A stretch of DNA of 64,000 nt, taken from positions 1 through 64,000 of the forward strand of contig NZ_FUZT01000018.1 of NCBI RefSeq assembly GCF_900167445.1. Direction: 5' to 3'. Of the stretch, positions 51,247 to 59,406 are shown piece after piece. This stretch comes from Maledivibacter halophilus (GTDB lineage Bacteria > Bacillota > Clostridia > Peptostreptococcales > Caminicellaceae). The number at the start of each line of letters is the position of its first letter. Positions within the stretch are counted from its first letter, which is position 1. A model generated the notes under the pieces. That model did not search any database and was not told the DNA's origin. It saw only the letters and a list, made by a program, of their open reading frames with translations. Made by a program: the position numbers and the translations under genes.

Positions 51247-51801
51247 ATGTATAAATTTAATGTGAATATTGACAGATTGATTATAGATTTTATTCAAAAA
51301 CATATCCACAACCCATTTCTTGATAGAATTATTCCTTTTATTACTTCACTAGGTAATCTAGGATTAATATGGATTATTATTTGTATAGTTTTGATAGCAA
51401 GTAAGAAATATAGAAAAGCTGGAATTATAGCAATATACTCTTTAATTATAACTACAGTATTAGGTGAGTTTTTATTAAAAAACCTTGTAGCAAGACAAAG
51501 GCCCTTTATAAATATTCCAAATATAAATTTATTAATAAATGAACCAACATCATATTCTTTTCCATCTGGACATACGGGATCTTCCTTTGCAGCAGCCTTT
51601 ACATTTATAAAGATGATCGATAATAAGATATTAGTCATACCATTGGTATTATTGGCCTGTGGAATAGCCTTTTCCAGATTGTATTTAATTGTCCATTACC
51701 CTACAGATATATTGGGAGGTATTATACTTGGACTAATTTCTTCTCTATTAGCTAGTAAGTATTTTGTTTTTAGAGAAAAAAATAAAGGCTTAAATTTATA
51801 A
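51247..51801 (+). CDS. PAP2-family membrane phosphatase
   Basis: 184 residues, about six helices. The acid phosphatase motifs are K-x6-RP (KNLVARQRP, about 78-86), PSGHT (about 107-111) and SR-x5-H-x3-D (SRLYLIVHYPTD, about 140-151). It likely dephosphorylates undecaprenyl pyrophosphate or another isoprenoid/phosphatidyl phosphate at the outer membrane face. It follows murG by 349 bases with a terminator between, so it has its own promoter, in a region with four DnaA boxes. AGAGGTGA precedes the ATG. Confidence 0.9.
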   Translation: MYKFNVNIDRLIIDFIQKHIHNPFLDRIIPFITSLGNLGLIWIIICIVLIASKKYRKAGIIAIYSLIITTVLGEFLLKNLVARQRPFINIPNINLLINEPTSYSFPSGHTGSSFAAAFTFIKMIDNKILVIPLVLLACGIAFSRLYLIVHYPTDILGGIILGLISSLLASKYFVFREKNKGLNL

Positions 51802-51883
51802 ATTAGGGTTTAAAGCTTAAATTTATAGAATAAAATTTTATAAGGAATAAATTTTAGGTTCAATTAATGGGAGAGAGTATATT

Positions 51884-52420
51884 ATGAAGAAATATAAATT
51901 GAGAAATGGCAAAGTTGTGGTTATAAGAGAGGGAAAGAGAGAAGATGCCAAAGCTGTAATAACTTATATGGAAAAAGTTTCTGGTGAAAGTGATTATTTA
52001 ACCTTTGGCGATGGAGAATTTAACACTACAGTAGAGGAAGAAGCTATATTTATAGAAGATAGTAAAAAGTATAGAAATGCCTTGTTTTTGATTGCAGTGT
52101 GGGAGGGCGAGATAATAGGCTGCCTAACATTTTCAGGAGGTAATCGTAAAAGGATTGAGCATTATGGGGAGTTTGGTATAACTGTTTTAAGAAAATACTG
52201 GGGTTTTGGTATTGGAAAGATATTGATAAATTATTTAATTAATTGGGCGAGGGAAACAGGTATAATTAAGAAGATTAATCTGAAGGTGAGAGCTGACAAT
52301 ATAAAAGCTATTAAGTTATATAAAAGATTAGGTTTTATAATGGAAGGAGCTATTTCAAGATTTTTTTATCATAATGGTATATTTTATGATATATATATTA
52401 TGGGAATTGAGATTGATTAG
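51884..52420 (+). CDS. GNAT-family N-acetyltransferase
   Basis: 178 residues. The acetyl-CoA binding motif YWGFGIGKILINYLINWA (about residues 105-122) and the following LKVRADNIKAIKLYKRLGF are typical of the RimI/L-like group. Substrate cannot be told. GGGAGAGAG precedes the ATG. The gap before it holds a small duplication of GCTTAAATTTATA (about 51787 and 51814). Confidence 0.9.
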   Translation: MKKYKLRNGKVVVIREGKREDAKAVITYMEKVSGESDYLTFGDGEFNTTVEEEAIFIEDSKKYRNALFLIAVWEGEIIGCLTFSGGNRKRIEHYGEFGITVLRKYWGFGIGKILINYLINWARETGIIKKINLKVRADNIKAIKLYKRLGFIMEGAISRFFYHNGIFYDIYIMGIEID

Positions 52421-52551
52421 AAAAAACTTAAGATAAGAATTTAAAATATAAATTAATGAATTTGGCCCTTAAGGCTGGATTTATAAAGTACCGAAGTAAT
52501 CATTGGATAATGGTGAAGATAGAAAACTAATGTAAAAAGGAGAAGAGGGAG

Positions 52552-53496
52552 ATGGCTAATTTAAATGAAAAAATATTAGAGCTGAAATCAAAAATGAATG
52601 ATAAAAAGAGAATAAAGCATAAATTGGATAATATGTTAAACCAGAGAATGGAACTAAATAGAAGAAAAGATGAATTGAACAAAGCTTTTAAAAAAGAAGA
52701 GTTAGATGTGGAGAAATTGGAGGGAATGTCTTTTGCAAATATTTTTCATTCAATAATTGGAGATAAATCAGAAAAGCTTGAAAAGGAAAAACAGGAGGCC
52801 TTAGCAGCTAAATTAAAATATGACAGTATCTGCAGTGAAATACAGGCGCTGGATAATGACATAGAAAGACGAAACAGAAGATTATATGAATTAAAGGATG
52901 TAGAAGAAGACTATGAAAAGCTTATAAAAGAAAAGCAGTATAGACTTGAAGCATTTAATAGTGAAATAAAAGAAACCTTAAGTAGATTTCAAAGTGAGGA
53001 AGTAAGGGCCCTTTCAAAGGAAAAGGAAGTAAAAGAGGCAATAGAGGCAGGAGAAACATTATTATATTCCCTGCAAAGGGTGAAGGAGCATTTACAATCG
53101 GCCGGTGCCTGGGGAACCTGGGATATTCTGGGAGGTGGATTCATTTCCACCATGGCAAAGCATTCCAAAATAGATGATGCTAGGAATGAAATAAGTATAG
53201 CCCAAAGATATCTAAGAAACTTTCACAGGGAATTACAGGATGTAGGAAATACAATTGATATAGATATAGAAATAGGTTCCTTTTTAACCTTTGCAGATTA
53301 TTTCTTTGATGGTCTTTTTGCTGATTTGACAGTTCAAAGTAAAATAAATGATTCTAAATCCAAGGTTGAAAAGACAACAAATGATGTAAGTTACATGCTT
53401 GATAAACTAAGAAGGGAACTAAAAGAGTCTGAAATTGAAAGAGAAAATATTAGAAAAAAAGTACAGGAGCTTATAGAAAACAGTTCCATAGAATAG
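52552..53496 (+). CDS. Coiled-coil protein of unknown function
   Basis: 314 residues. Heptad-like, charged helices cover about 1-60, 75-165 and 265-312; between them is a short conserved-looking core GAWGTWDILGGGFISTMAKHSKIDDA (about 183-208, in part) and an IDIEIGSFLTFADYFFDGLFADL segment (about 238-260). No signal peptide or membrane helix. The tryptophan/glycine-rich core between coiled coils suggests a binding or hinge site. I do not recognise a family with known function. A strong AAAGGAGAAGAGGGAG run precedes the ATG. Confidence 0.75.
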   Translation: MANLNEKILELKSKMNDKKRIKHKLDNMLNQRMELNRRKDELNKAFKKEELDVEKLEGMSFANIFHSIIGDKSEKLEKEKQEALAAKLKYDSICSEIQALDNDIERRNRRLYELKDVEEDYEKLIKEKQYRLEAFNSEIKETLSRFQSEEVRALSKEKEVKEAIEAGETLLYSLQRVKEHLQSAGAWGTWDILGGGFISTMAKHSKIDDARNEISIAQRYLRNFHRELQDVGNTIDIDIEIGSFLTFADYFFDGLFADLTVQSKINDSKSKVEKTTNDVSYMLDKLRRELKESEIERENIRKKVQELIENSSIE

Positions 53497-53606
53497 ATAT
53501 ATTAAACATCCTTTTAGAGTGGATAGATTTTAGTGTAATATTTAAGATAAATAACTTTAATAAAAACACAGAAGGGTTTATATTTTCTTTCAAAAGGAGA
53601 AAAAAG

Positions 53607-54305
53607 ATGAAATTAAGATTAAATTCAATGATAAAAACATTACTAATTCTTTCTATAATTGGTTTTGTCATGATAGCTTTTAGAATAATTAATCAAAGAA
53701 GTATAAGATTTGCCTTTTTAATATGGAATCTTTTTTTAGCTTGGATACCTCTTTTTTTATCCTCTGCAATGAAATATATAAATAAAAATAAAAGACAAGG
53801 CATAAAGAAAACGATCTATTTATTGGCCTTAGGGTTTTGCTGGCTCATATTTTATCCTAATGCACCTTATATAGTTACTGATGTAATTCATTTAAGTGTT
53901 TACAATTACTATACTATATCAAATTCTTCATATAATTTTGATTTCAATTTCATTATGTGGTATGATTTAGTCCTTGTTATGCTTTTTATATTTACGGGTT
54001 ATATAATAGGGCATATTTCCTTGTATAGAGTACATAAAATAGTAGAGGATAAATATAAAAAATCATTGGGGTGGATATTTATATTTATTGTTTCAAACTT
54101 AAGTGGATTTGCTATATTTCTAGGAAGATTTCTTCGACTCAATAGTTGGGAGTTTGTAACTAATCCAAAGAATCTGTTTAGGATGATATTTGAAAGTATA
54201 AATTCAGGATCATTGAAGTTTACATTTATGTTTGGGCTTTTTATATTTTTAATATATATTGTCATGTATAATCTAAGCTCTTTAAAGAAGAGTGAAGATT
54301 GTTGA
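53607..54305 (+). CDS. DUF1361 membrane protein
   Basis: 232 residues with about seven helices. FLAWIPLFLSSAMKY, GFCWLIFYPNAPYIVTDVIHL and FIMWYDLVLVMLFIFTGYIIGHISLY (in pieces over about 45-150) match the DUF1361 pattern, including the conserved NAPYI and WYD. The family's function is unknown. AAAGGAG precedes the ATG. A short gap with a family A remnant separates it from the next gene. Confidence 0.8.
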   Translation: MKLRLNSMIKTLLILSIIGFVMIAFRIINQRSIRFAFLIWNLFLAWIPLFLSSAMKYINKNKRQGIKKTIYLLALGFCWLIFYPNAPYIVTDVIHLSVYNYYTISNSSYNFDFNFIMWYDLVLVMLFIFTGYIIGHISLYRVHKIVEDKYKKSLGWIFIFIVSNLSGFAIFLGRFLRLNSWEFVTNPKNLFRMIFESINSGSLKFTFMFGLFIFLIYIVMYNLSSLKKSEDC

Positions 54306-54348
54306 TTTTCAATCCTTATGTAGGGTAAAGCCTCTTAAGGGTTTTTTA

Positions 54349-54384
54349 AATTGAGAAAATTGCATAACTTTAATTTGCTCAATT
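54349..54384. repeat. Minimal family A element (two ends only)
   Basis: AATTGAGAAAATT and AATTTGCTCAATT flank GCATAACTTT; the ends are inverted repeats agreeing at 12 of 13 positions. It looks like a deletion derivative of the 125-base element. Confidence 0.55.
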
Positions 54385-54471
54385 AGAAAAATTTAAATTT
54401 CTTGAAGGGTTTAATAAATAACCAGCGTCTATATAAATAGAAATGGAAAAGTTAAAGAAGGAGGTCACAAA

Positions 54472-55872
54472 ATGAAGGAAAAAAAAATTGGCGTATTTAC
54501 CTTGGCCATATCTTTAATATTATTAGGAGCCTTATTTTTATTGGACAATTTTATTGATATGAATATATATGATATTTTATCTATAGCTTGGCCCGTAATT
54601 ATTATTTTACTAGGTTTAGAATTGATTTTTAGTAAATTCATTTTTGGAAAGGATGAAGCTAAACTATCTATAAGTGGAAAAAGTATCTTCTTTATTATAG
54701 TAATAGTATGTATATCCTTTGTTTTTGCAGCTATTCATCAAATTCCCTTAAGGCTAGATATTGATGGAAGCTTTATACCTATTGTATACAAAAACGAAAC
54801 TATTGAAAATAGGGATATAGAGGTTCAAGTTAAAGATAAAGATAAACTAGAAGTTAAAAATGAATTTGGTAATGTTAATGTAAAAAAAGGTGATCAGAAG
54901 GATATTAAGATAAATATGCAAGTGAAAATGAGGCATAATTATGATGGAGAGGAAGCTAAGAGGATAGTTTCAGATATATTAGATGTGATTAATAATGATG
55001 GAGATACAATTCAAATAGTTAATAATGGAGAAAGAATTACTGCCAATGGACAAATAAGTAATTTGGAAGTGGATTTGGATATTGTGATACCTAAGGATAT
55101 GGAGTTGGATATTACTAATAAATATGGAGAAGTGTCAGTGGATGACCTTGGAGATGGGGCTGTAATTAGTAATAAACATGGTGATGTGTCAATTAACAAT
55201 TTAAAGGGAGATATAGATATAGAAAATTCATATGGCAAGGTTGAAATAACAAGTATACAGGGAAGTGCAAGTGTTAAAAATAAGCATGGAAAAGTATTGG
55301 CTAATAGTGTAAGCAAGGATATAGGTGTAGAAAATGAATATGGAGCAGTTGAAGTTAATGATATAGGTGGAAATGCAGATATAAGTAACAAGCATGAGCT
55401 TATAGAAGCTAAAAAAATAAGAGGCAATCTAACTATTGAAAGCAGTTATTGTAAAATAGATATAGATGAAATAGAGAAAGACTTAAAAATCAATGGAAAA
55501 GGAGGAAATATAAATTCACAAAATATAGATGGAAATGTCAGGATAGACAGTGAGCATGGTAATATTAAGCTCATAGAAGCAAACAAGGCAATAGATATTA
55601 GAAGCAGACACGGCCAAGTAGTTTTTGAAAGTGAAAAGCCCATAAGTGATAAATTGGAAATAGAAAACGAGTATGACAGAATTGATGTGAGATTACCTGA
55701 TAATCAAGAGGGAAAATTTAATATATATTCGAAGAATGGACGAATAAATAATGATTTTGGATTAGAAGCTGATGAGGATAACAATGAAAGTCGTATTGAT
55801 GGAAATATTGGAAATAGTAATGTTAAAATAAATATAAGGGCTATCAATGGCAATATTAGAATAGATAATTAA
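54472..55872 (+). CDS. LiaF-TM/DUF4097-like protein with beta-solenoid repeats
   Basis: 466 residues. Three N-terminal helices (about 6-25, 34-55, 71-90) resemble the LiaI/LiaF-type membrane region, followed by a long extracytoplasmic part made of about a dozen repeats of roughly 20 residues with the core N-K-(H/Y)-G-x-(V/I) and aliphatic positions, as in DUF4097 putative adhesins. Tyrosine and histidine alternate at the repeat corner over the first seven units. LiaF-like proteins restrain envelope stress sensors; here an ECF sigma pair follows 70 bases on. AAGGAGGT precedes the ATG. Confidence 0.8.
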   Translation: MKEKKIGVFTLAISLILLGALFLLDNFIDMNIYDILSIAWPVIIILLGLELIFSKFIFGKDEAKLSISGKSIFFIIVIVCISFVFAAIHQIPLRLDIDGSFIPIVYKNETIENRDIEVQVKDKDKLEVKNEFGNVNVKKGDQKDIKINMQVKMRHNYDGEEAKRIVSDILDVINNDGDTIQIVNNGERITANGQISNLEVDLDIVIPKDMELDITNKYGEVSVDDLGDGAVISNKHGDVSINNLKGDIDIENSYGKVEITSIQGSASVKNKHGKVLANSVSKDIGVENEYGAVEVNDIGGNADISNKHELIEAKKIRGNLTIESSYCKIDIDEIEKDLKINGKGGNINSQNIDGNVRIDSEHGNIKLIEANKAIDIRSRHGQVVFESEKPISDKLEIENEYDRIDVRLPDNQEGKFNIYSKNGRINNDFGLEADEDNNESRIDGNIGNSNVKINIRAINGNIRIDN

Positions 55873-55883
55873 TAGATTTATAT

Positions 55884-55941
55884 GATTGAGGAAATTGCAT
55901 AATACATGTGAAAAATTTTAATTATACAAGTTTCTCAATTG
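55884..55941. repeat. Short family A element in the leader of the ECF sigma gene
   Basis: ATTGAGGAAATTGCATAAT and ATTATACAAGTTTCTCAAT are inverted repeats (16 of 19 pairs). It is almost identical to 51010-51060 and ends about 10 bases before the ribosome binding site of the sigma gene. Confidence 0.7.
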
Positions 55942-55963
55942 TTTGAATATGGTGGTGATTCAT

Positions 55964-56557
55964 TTGGATGAAAACGACATAATAATAAAGGTGCAAAGAG
56001 GAAATACTGAGGCATTTAGCAGTATAGTGGACCTCTATAAAAATAGAGTTTTTGCTTGTGCTTACAAATTTACAAATGATTATAGTGAAGCCCAGGACTT
56101 ATCCCAGGAAATATTTATAAAAATATTTAATAATATATCAAGTTTTAGATTTGAGTCAAGTTTATCAACATGGATTTATAAAATTGCCACCAATAAATGT
56201 ATAGATTATAAGAGAAAAAAGAAAATAGAAATTTCAAGTTTTAATGAAGCTTATAAATATGAAGGTTTACCAGATATTAAATTAAGTTCAAAGGATAGCT
56301 CCCCAGAAGAAATAGTGATAAGCGATGAAAAACAAAGAGAGGTTCATAAAGTCGTATATGATTTACCCGAGAGATATAAAACTGTAATAATAATGTATCA
56401 TTTTAATGAATTGTCCTATAGGGAGATATCCAAAATACTTAAAGTTCCAGAAAAAACAGTTGAAACCAGACTCTATAGAGCTAGACAACTATTAAAGAAG
56501 AAATTTTCAAATAAAAGCTCAGGAGGTGAGAAGGGATGGAATGCAAAGAAATATTAG
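55964..56557 (+). CDS. ECF-family RNA polymerase sigma factor (SigW-like)
   Basis: 197 residues from a TTG at 55964, 5 bases behind GGTGGTGA; a TTG seven codons earlier lacks a site. Region 2 contains FTNDYSEAQDLSQEIFIKIF and STWIYKIATNKCIDYKRKKK; region 4 contains DLPERYKTVIIMYHFNELSYREISKILKVPEKTVETRLYRARQLLKKK. It overlaps the anti-sigma gene by 22 bases. With the LiaF/DUF4097 protein upstream it probably controls an envelope stress response. Confidence 0.92.
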   Translation: MDENDIIIKVQRGNTEAFSSIVDLYKNRVFACAYKFTNDYSEAQDLSQEIFIKIFNNISSFRFESSLSTWIYKIATNKCIDYKRKKKIEISSFNEAYKYEGLPDIKLSSKDSSPEEIVISDEKQREVHKVVYDLPERYKTVIIMYHFNELSYREISKILKVPEKTVETRLYRARQLLKKKFSNKSSGGEKGWNAKKY

Positions 56558-57006
56558 AAAAGCTGGATATGTACCTTGAAAATAGATTGAATGATATTGA
56601 AAAGTATAGGATAGAGAAGCATTTGGAGGTATGTAGTAAATGCAGTAAAGAATATAAAGAGCTTAAAGGGGTATTTGATCTTCTTTCTAGTCATCCTGTG
56701 GTTTTACCTCCTGAGGATTTTACTGAAAAAGTAATGAATCAAATAAAGATAAAATCAAAAGCCAATAATATAAGGACAATTATAATAAAGAAATGGGGTA
56801 TAAGCTTTGTGGCAGCAGGTTTGTTAATATTTGTATTAAATACATCTTTTGGATATAGTACTGAGGATATTTCAAGCTATATATATGAAAAACCACTATC
56901 TATTAATAGCCAAATTACTAATTGTTTAAAAGAAATACCTTCAGTTGTTTCAAGAACCTATAAAAAATTAGATTTTAAGCAAATTAAATTTTTTAAGAAT
57001 AAATAA
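56536..57006 (+). CDS. Anti-sigma factor with zinc-finger (zf-HC2) domain
   Basis: 156 residues. The zinc-binding anti-sigma motif H-x3-C-x2-C is in KHLEVCSKCSKEY (about residues 29-41), with an earlier Cys3 as the extra ligand. A single membrane helix (about 93-110) leads to a short external part. It should hold the ECF sigma at the membrane until a signal arrives. AGGAGGTGAGAAGG precedes the ATG, inside the end of the sigma gene. Confidence 0.9.
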   Translation: MECKEILEKLDMYLENRLNDIEKYRIEKHLEVCSKCSKEYKELKGVFDLLSSHPVVLPPEDFTEKVMNQIKIKSKANNIRTIIIKKWGISFVAAGLLIFVLNTSFGYSTEDISSYIYEKPLSINSQITNCLKEIPSVVSRTYKKLDFKQIKFFKNK

Positions 57007-57038
57007 GGTTATATATTTAAAAGTAGGGAGGGATTAAA

Positions 57039-57728
57039 GTGAAATGTAGTGTACACAATGATAAAGAAGCAAGCTTTAGATGTTTTGAATGTGGAGCCGT
57101 TATTTGTAAGGAATGTGCTGTAGATATTGATGGAAAGATTTTTTGTAAGAATTGTTTACAAAAGAATATATCTAAGGATAATAAAGGTATAAATATAGAT
57201 AAGCCAATAATGAAAAATAAATACGATAAAAATACAAGTTCCTTTTGGACATTTGTTTTTTCATTAATTCCTGGAGCAGGACAAATGTATCTAGGATTAA
57301 TGAATAGAGGGCTTCAACTTATGGTGCTTTTTATAATACCAATATTCTTAGCAAATATGTTATATTCAATAGGAGGAGTATTGTTCTTGTTTAACGTAAT
57401 AATTTGGTTCTACAGCTTCTTTGACTGCTTACAGACAAGAAAATCTATTAATGAAGGAGAAACTGTTGATGATACGCTTATCTGGGATATAAAGATTAAA
57501 AATTTAGATTCATTAAACTATAAACATGTAGGAATAGGCTTTATAGTAATCGGGGGCTTAAGCATATTAAATAATGGATTTCACAGGATATCTAACTATA
57601 TTCTTGAATATTTTTCAAGAGATGTATATCAAATTTTCAGATTTATTAGAGAATCACTTTTTCCAGTTCTCCTTATAATGATTGGAGTATTTCTACTTAA
57701 GAAAGCTAAAGCTAAAAAGGAAGCTTAA
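57039..57728 (+). CDS. B-box zinc-finger membrane protein
   Basis: 229 residues, GTG start after GGGAGGG. The first 45 residues carry a B-box-type zinc finger: CSVHNDKEASFRCFECGAVICKECAVDIDGKIFCKNC with paired Cys and one His. Then come about four helices, with FVFSLIPGAGQMYLGLMNRGLQL (about 68-90) resembling the TM2 domain. It lies 32 bases behind the anti-sigma gene and is probably in the same operon. The C-terminal helix resembles LiaI-type segments. Role unknown, likely a membrane stress accessory. Confidence 0.8.
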   Translation: MKCSVHNDKEASFRCFECGAVICKECAVDIDGKIFCKNCLQKNISKDNKGINIDKPIMKNKYDKNTSSFWTFVFSLIPGAGQMYLGLMNRGLQLMVLFIIPIFLANMLYSIGGVLFLFNVIIWFYSFFDCLQTRKSINEGETVDDTLIWDIKIKNLDSLNYKHVGIGFIVIGGLSILNNGFHRISNYILEYFSRDVYQIFRFIRESLFPVLLIMIGVFLLKKAKAKKEA

Positions 57729-57737
57729 ATTTTTATA

Positions 57738-57773
57738 AAAAGCCGTTTCTAAAAATATTTAGAAGCGGCTTTT
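57738..57773 (+). terminator. Terminator behind the B-box protein
   Basis: AAAAGCCGTTTCTAAA/TTTAGAAGCGGCTTTT, a 16-bp stem with one G-U pair and loop AATA, then CTTTG. It closes the ECF sigma operon. Confidence 0.85.
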
Positions 57774-57780
57774 CTTTGAA

Positions 57781-57833
57781 CTTAAAAGTTTAATTTGCGG
57801 TGGCAGCCACTGGGAATCTTTTTGACTCATGTA
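57781..57833. repeat. Intergenic motif shared with 34448-34491
   Basis: CTTAAAAGTTTAATTT, 11 bases (GCGGTGGCAGC), CACTGGGAATCTTTTT, then ACTCATGTA. See the partner at 34448 for the comparison. Confidence 0.5.
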
Positions 57834-57971
57834 AAAAATAAGTTTTTAATTAAAGAACTAAAAGGATAGACAGGTTAATAATTTCCTATGGGTTATAAAA
57901 ATCGTGGGGAAGGAAAAATACATGTAAAAGAGAATAATATAACAATAATGATATAGAGAGGAAGATGAATT

Positions 57972-58406
57972 TTGATAAAGATAGATTTTTATAAAGTAGA
58001 GAAAGTAAAAAATGAATCATTGAAGTTTGCCATAATAGCAGCTGAATATAAAGAAAAATGGATACTTGTCAGACATAAGGAAAGGGATACTTGGGAAATC
58101 CCTGGAGGACATAGAGAAAAAAATGAAGATATAAATGAAACAGCTAAGAGGGAATTATTTGAAGAAACAGGTGCCAAGGAATTTACTATAAAACCCGTAT
58201 GCAATTATTCTGTTACTGCAGATAATGTAACTAACTATGGTAGACTTTTTTACGCAAAGGTAAATAGGCTTGGAAAATTACCGGAATTAGAAATAGAAGA
58301 AATAAAACTGTTTGATGCTTTACCTGATAATCTAACATATTTTAATATTCAGCCAAAGTTATTTAGGAGGATATTAGAATGGAAAAAGGAAAGAATAGAA
58401 AAATAG
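57972..58406 (+). CDS. NUDIX hydrolase
   Basis: 144 residues, TTG start after AGAGGAAG. The Nudix box GGHREKNEDINETAKRELFEETGA (about 45-68, G-x5-E-x7-REUxEExGU) is complete. It may clean up oxidised or non-canonical nucleoside diphosphate derivatives. A single gene following the terminator of the sigma operon. The substrate cannot be read from sequence. Confidence 0.92.
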   Translation: MIKIDFYKVEKVKNESLKFAIIAAEYKEKWILVRHKERDTWEIPGGHREKNEDINETAKRELFEETGAKEFTIKPVCNYSVTADNVTNYGRLFYAKVNRLGKLPELEIEEIKLFDALPDNLTYFNIQPKLFRRILEWKKERIEK

Positions 58407-58508
58407 GTAAACTAAGTAGGCTTGAAAATATAATTTGTATATTTTCACTATGCAAGAATATTAATTTAGTATAAACATTCTATAATAATATTAAAGGAGG
58501 AAAGTGCC

Positions 58509-59009
58509 TTGCTGAGATTATTTAGAGTTAAAGGAAAGGTTAATTGGATTGCATTAATTATCAGTATATTAATTCCTTTATTAGTGGGCTTTTTAAGTTC
58601 TTATTTAGTAGGAAGCGATGCTTATAATAGCTTTGAGGAGTTAACAAAGCCTGGTTTTGCACCGCCTGCCTGGGTTTTTGCTCCAGCTTGGATAATTTTA
58701 TACACACTTATGGGTATAGCAAGCTATAGGGTCTGGATGTATAGATCAAATAGGTCAGATGTAAGAAGTGCCCTTATTGTTTATGGGGTTCAGCTATTTT
58801 TTAATTTTCTATGGACAATAATTTTCTTTGGATTGGGATTAAGAGGCGTTGCATATATTGAAATAATTATATTACTTATACTTATAATAATTACAACAAT
58901 TAGATTTTACAAAATAGATAAAATTTCAGGATATTTAATGATACCATATATATTATGGGTGTCCTTTGCCTCAGTATTAAATCTTTCAATATGGCTGTTA
59001 AATAAATAA
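58509..59009 (+). CDS. TspO/MBR-family tryptophan-rich sensory protein
   Basis: 166 residues, five helices. FEELTKPGFAPPAWVFAPAWIILYTLMGIASYRVW (about 40-75, in pieces) and QLFFNFLWTIIFFGLG are the TspO signature; WVSFASVLNLSIWLLN ends it. These proteins bind porphyrins or other hydrophobic ligands in the membrane. TTG start after AAAGGAGG. Short gaps to the NUDIX gene (102 bases) leave open whether they share a transcript. Confidence 0.93.
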   Translation: MLRLFRVKGKVNWIALIISILIPLLVGFLSSYLVGSDAYNSFEELTKPGFAPPAWVFAPAWIILYTLMGIASYRVWMYRSNRSDVRSALIVYGVQLFFNFLWTIIFFGLGLRGVAYIEIIILLILIIITTIRFYKIDKISGYLMIPYILWVSFASVLNLSIWLLNK

Positions 59010-59077
59010 ATAAAGGTCTTGAAATTTATCATAAATAAGTGATAAAATATGAGTAGTAGAGAATGAGGAGGTTAAAG

Positions 59078-59197
59078 ATGAAGGATAAGGTTTTAGTTAA
59101 CCATATTTTGGATAAACTGCCAGCTAATTATACTATGACATTTACTTTTTTTGGCCAAGGGGGTAGTGGGTCCAAAATTAAATATTATGTTAACTAA
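59078..59197 (+). CDS. Short open frame, possible leader peptide of the ABC-F gene
   Basis: 39 codons starting at ATG with GAGGAGG at good spacing (59064-59071). The peptide is MKDKVLVNHILDKLPAN... ending KIKYYVN; no family is recognised. It is followed by a terminator-type hairpin, then another, before the ABC-F gene. It may be a leader peptide for attenuation, a free-standing small gene, or the remnant of a longer gene. Only the strong ribosome binding site and position support translation. Confidence 0.45.
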   Translation: MKDKVLVNHILDKLPANYTMTFTFFGQGGSGSKIKYYVN

Positions 59198-59242
59198 AAT
59201 CAAGTAAGTCATCTTTACCTAATAAAATCTAAATTGATTATT

Positions 59243-59275
59243 AACCCAGGTTAGAATTTGCTTGCCTGGGTTTTT
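59243..59275 (+). terminator. First hairpin in the ABC-F leader
   Basis: AACCCAGG (59243-59250) pairs with CCTGGGTT (59265-59272), loop 14 bases, then TTT-A. It could end transcription after the 39-codon frame. Confidence 0.65.
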
Positions 59276-59335
59276 ATGTTTATAGAGGAGTTTATTAAAG
59301 TTAAACATGAAAAAATATATTAATATTAGGGTATG

Positions 59336-59378
59336 AAAGTTCAGGCAGAGATTTACTTGCATGGACTTTTTATTTTTG
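59336..59378 (+). terminator. Second hairpin in the ABC-F leader
   Basis: AAAGTTCAGGCA (59336-59347) pairs with TGCATGGACTTT (59358-59369), one mismatch and one G-U, then TTATTTTTG. It lies 29 bases before the ABC-F ATG, where a terminator is only useful if conditional. Its loop side and 3' arm repeat the first hairpin (ACTTGCATGGAC / GCTTGCCTGGGT). Confidence 0.6.
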
Positions 59379-59406
59379 ACTTTAAATTGAAATGGAGGAA
59401 TAAAAA

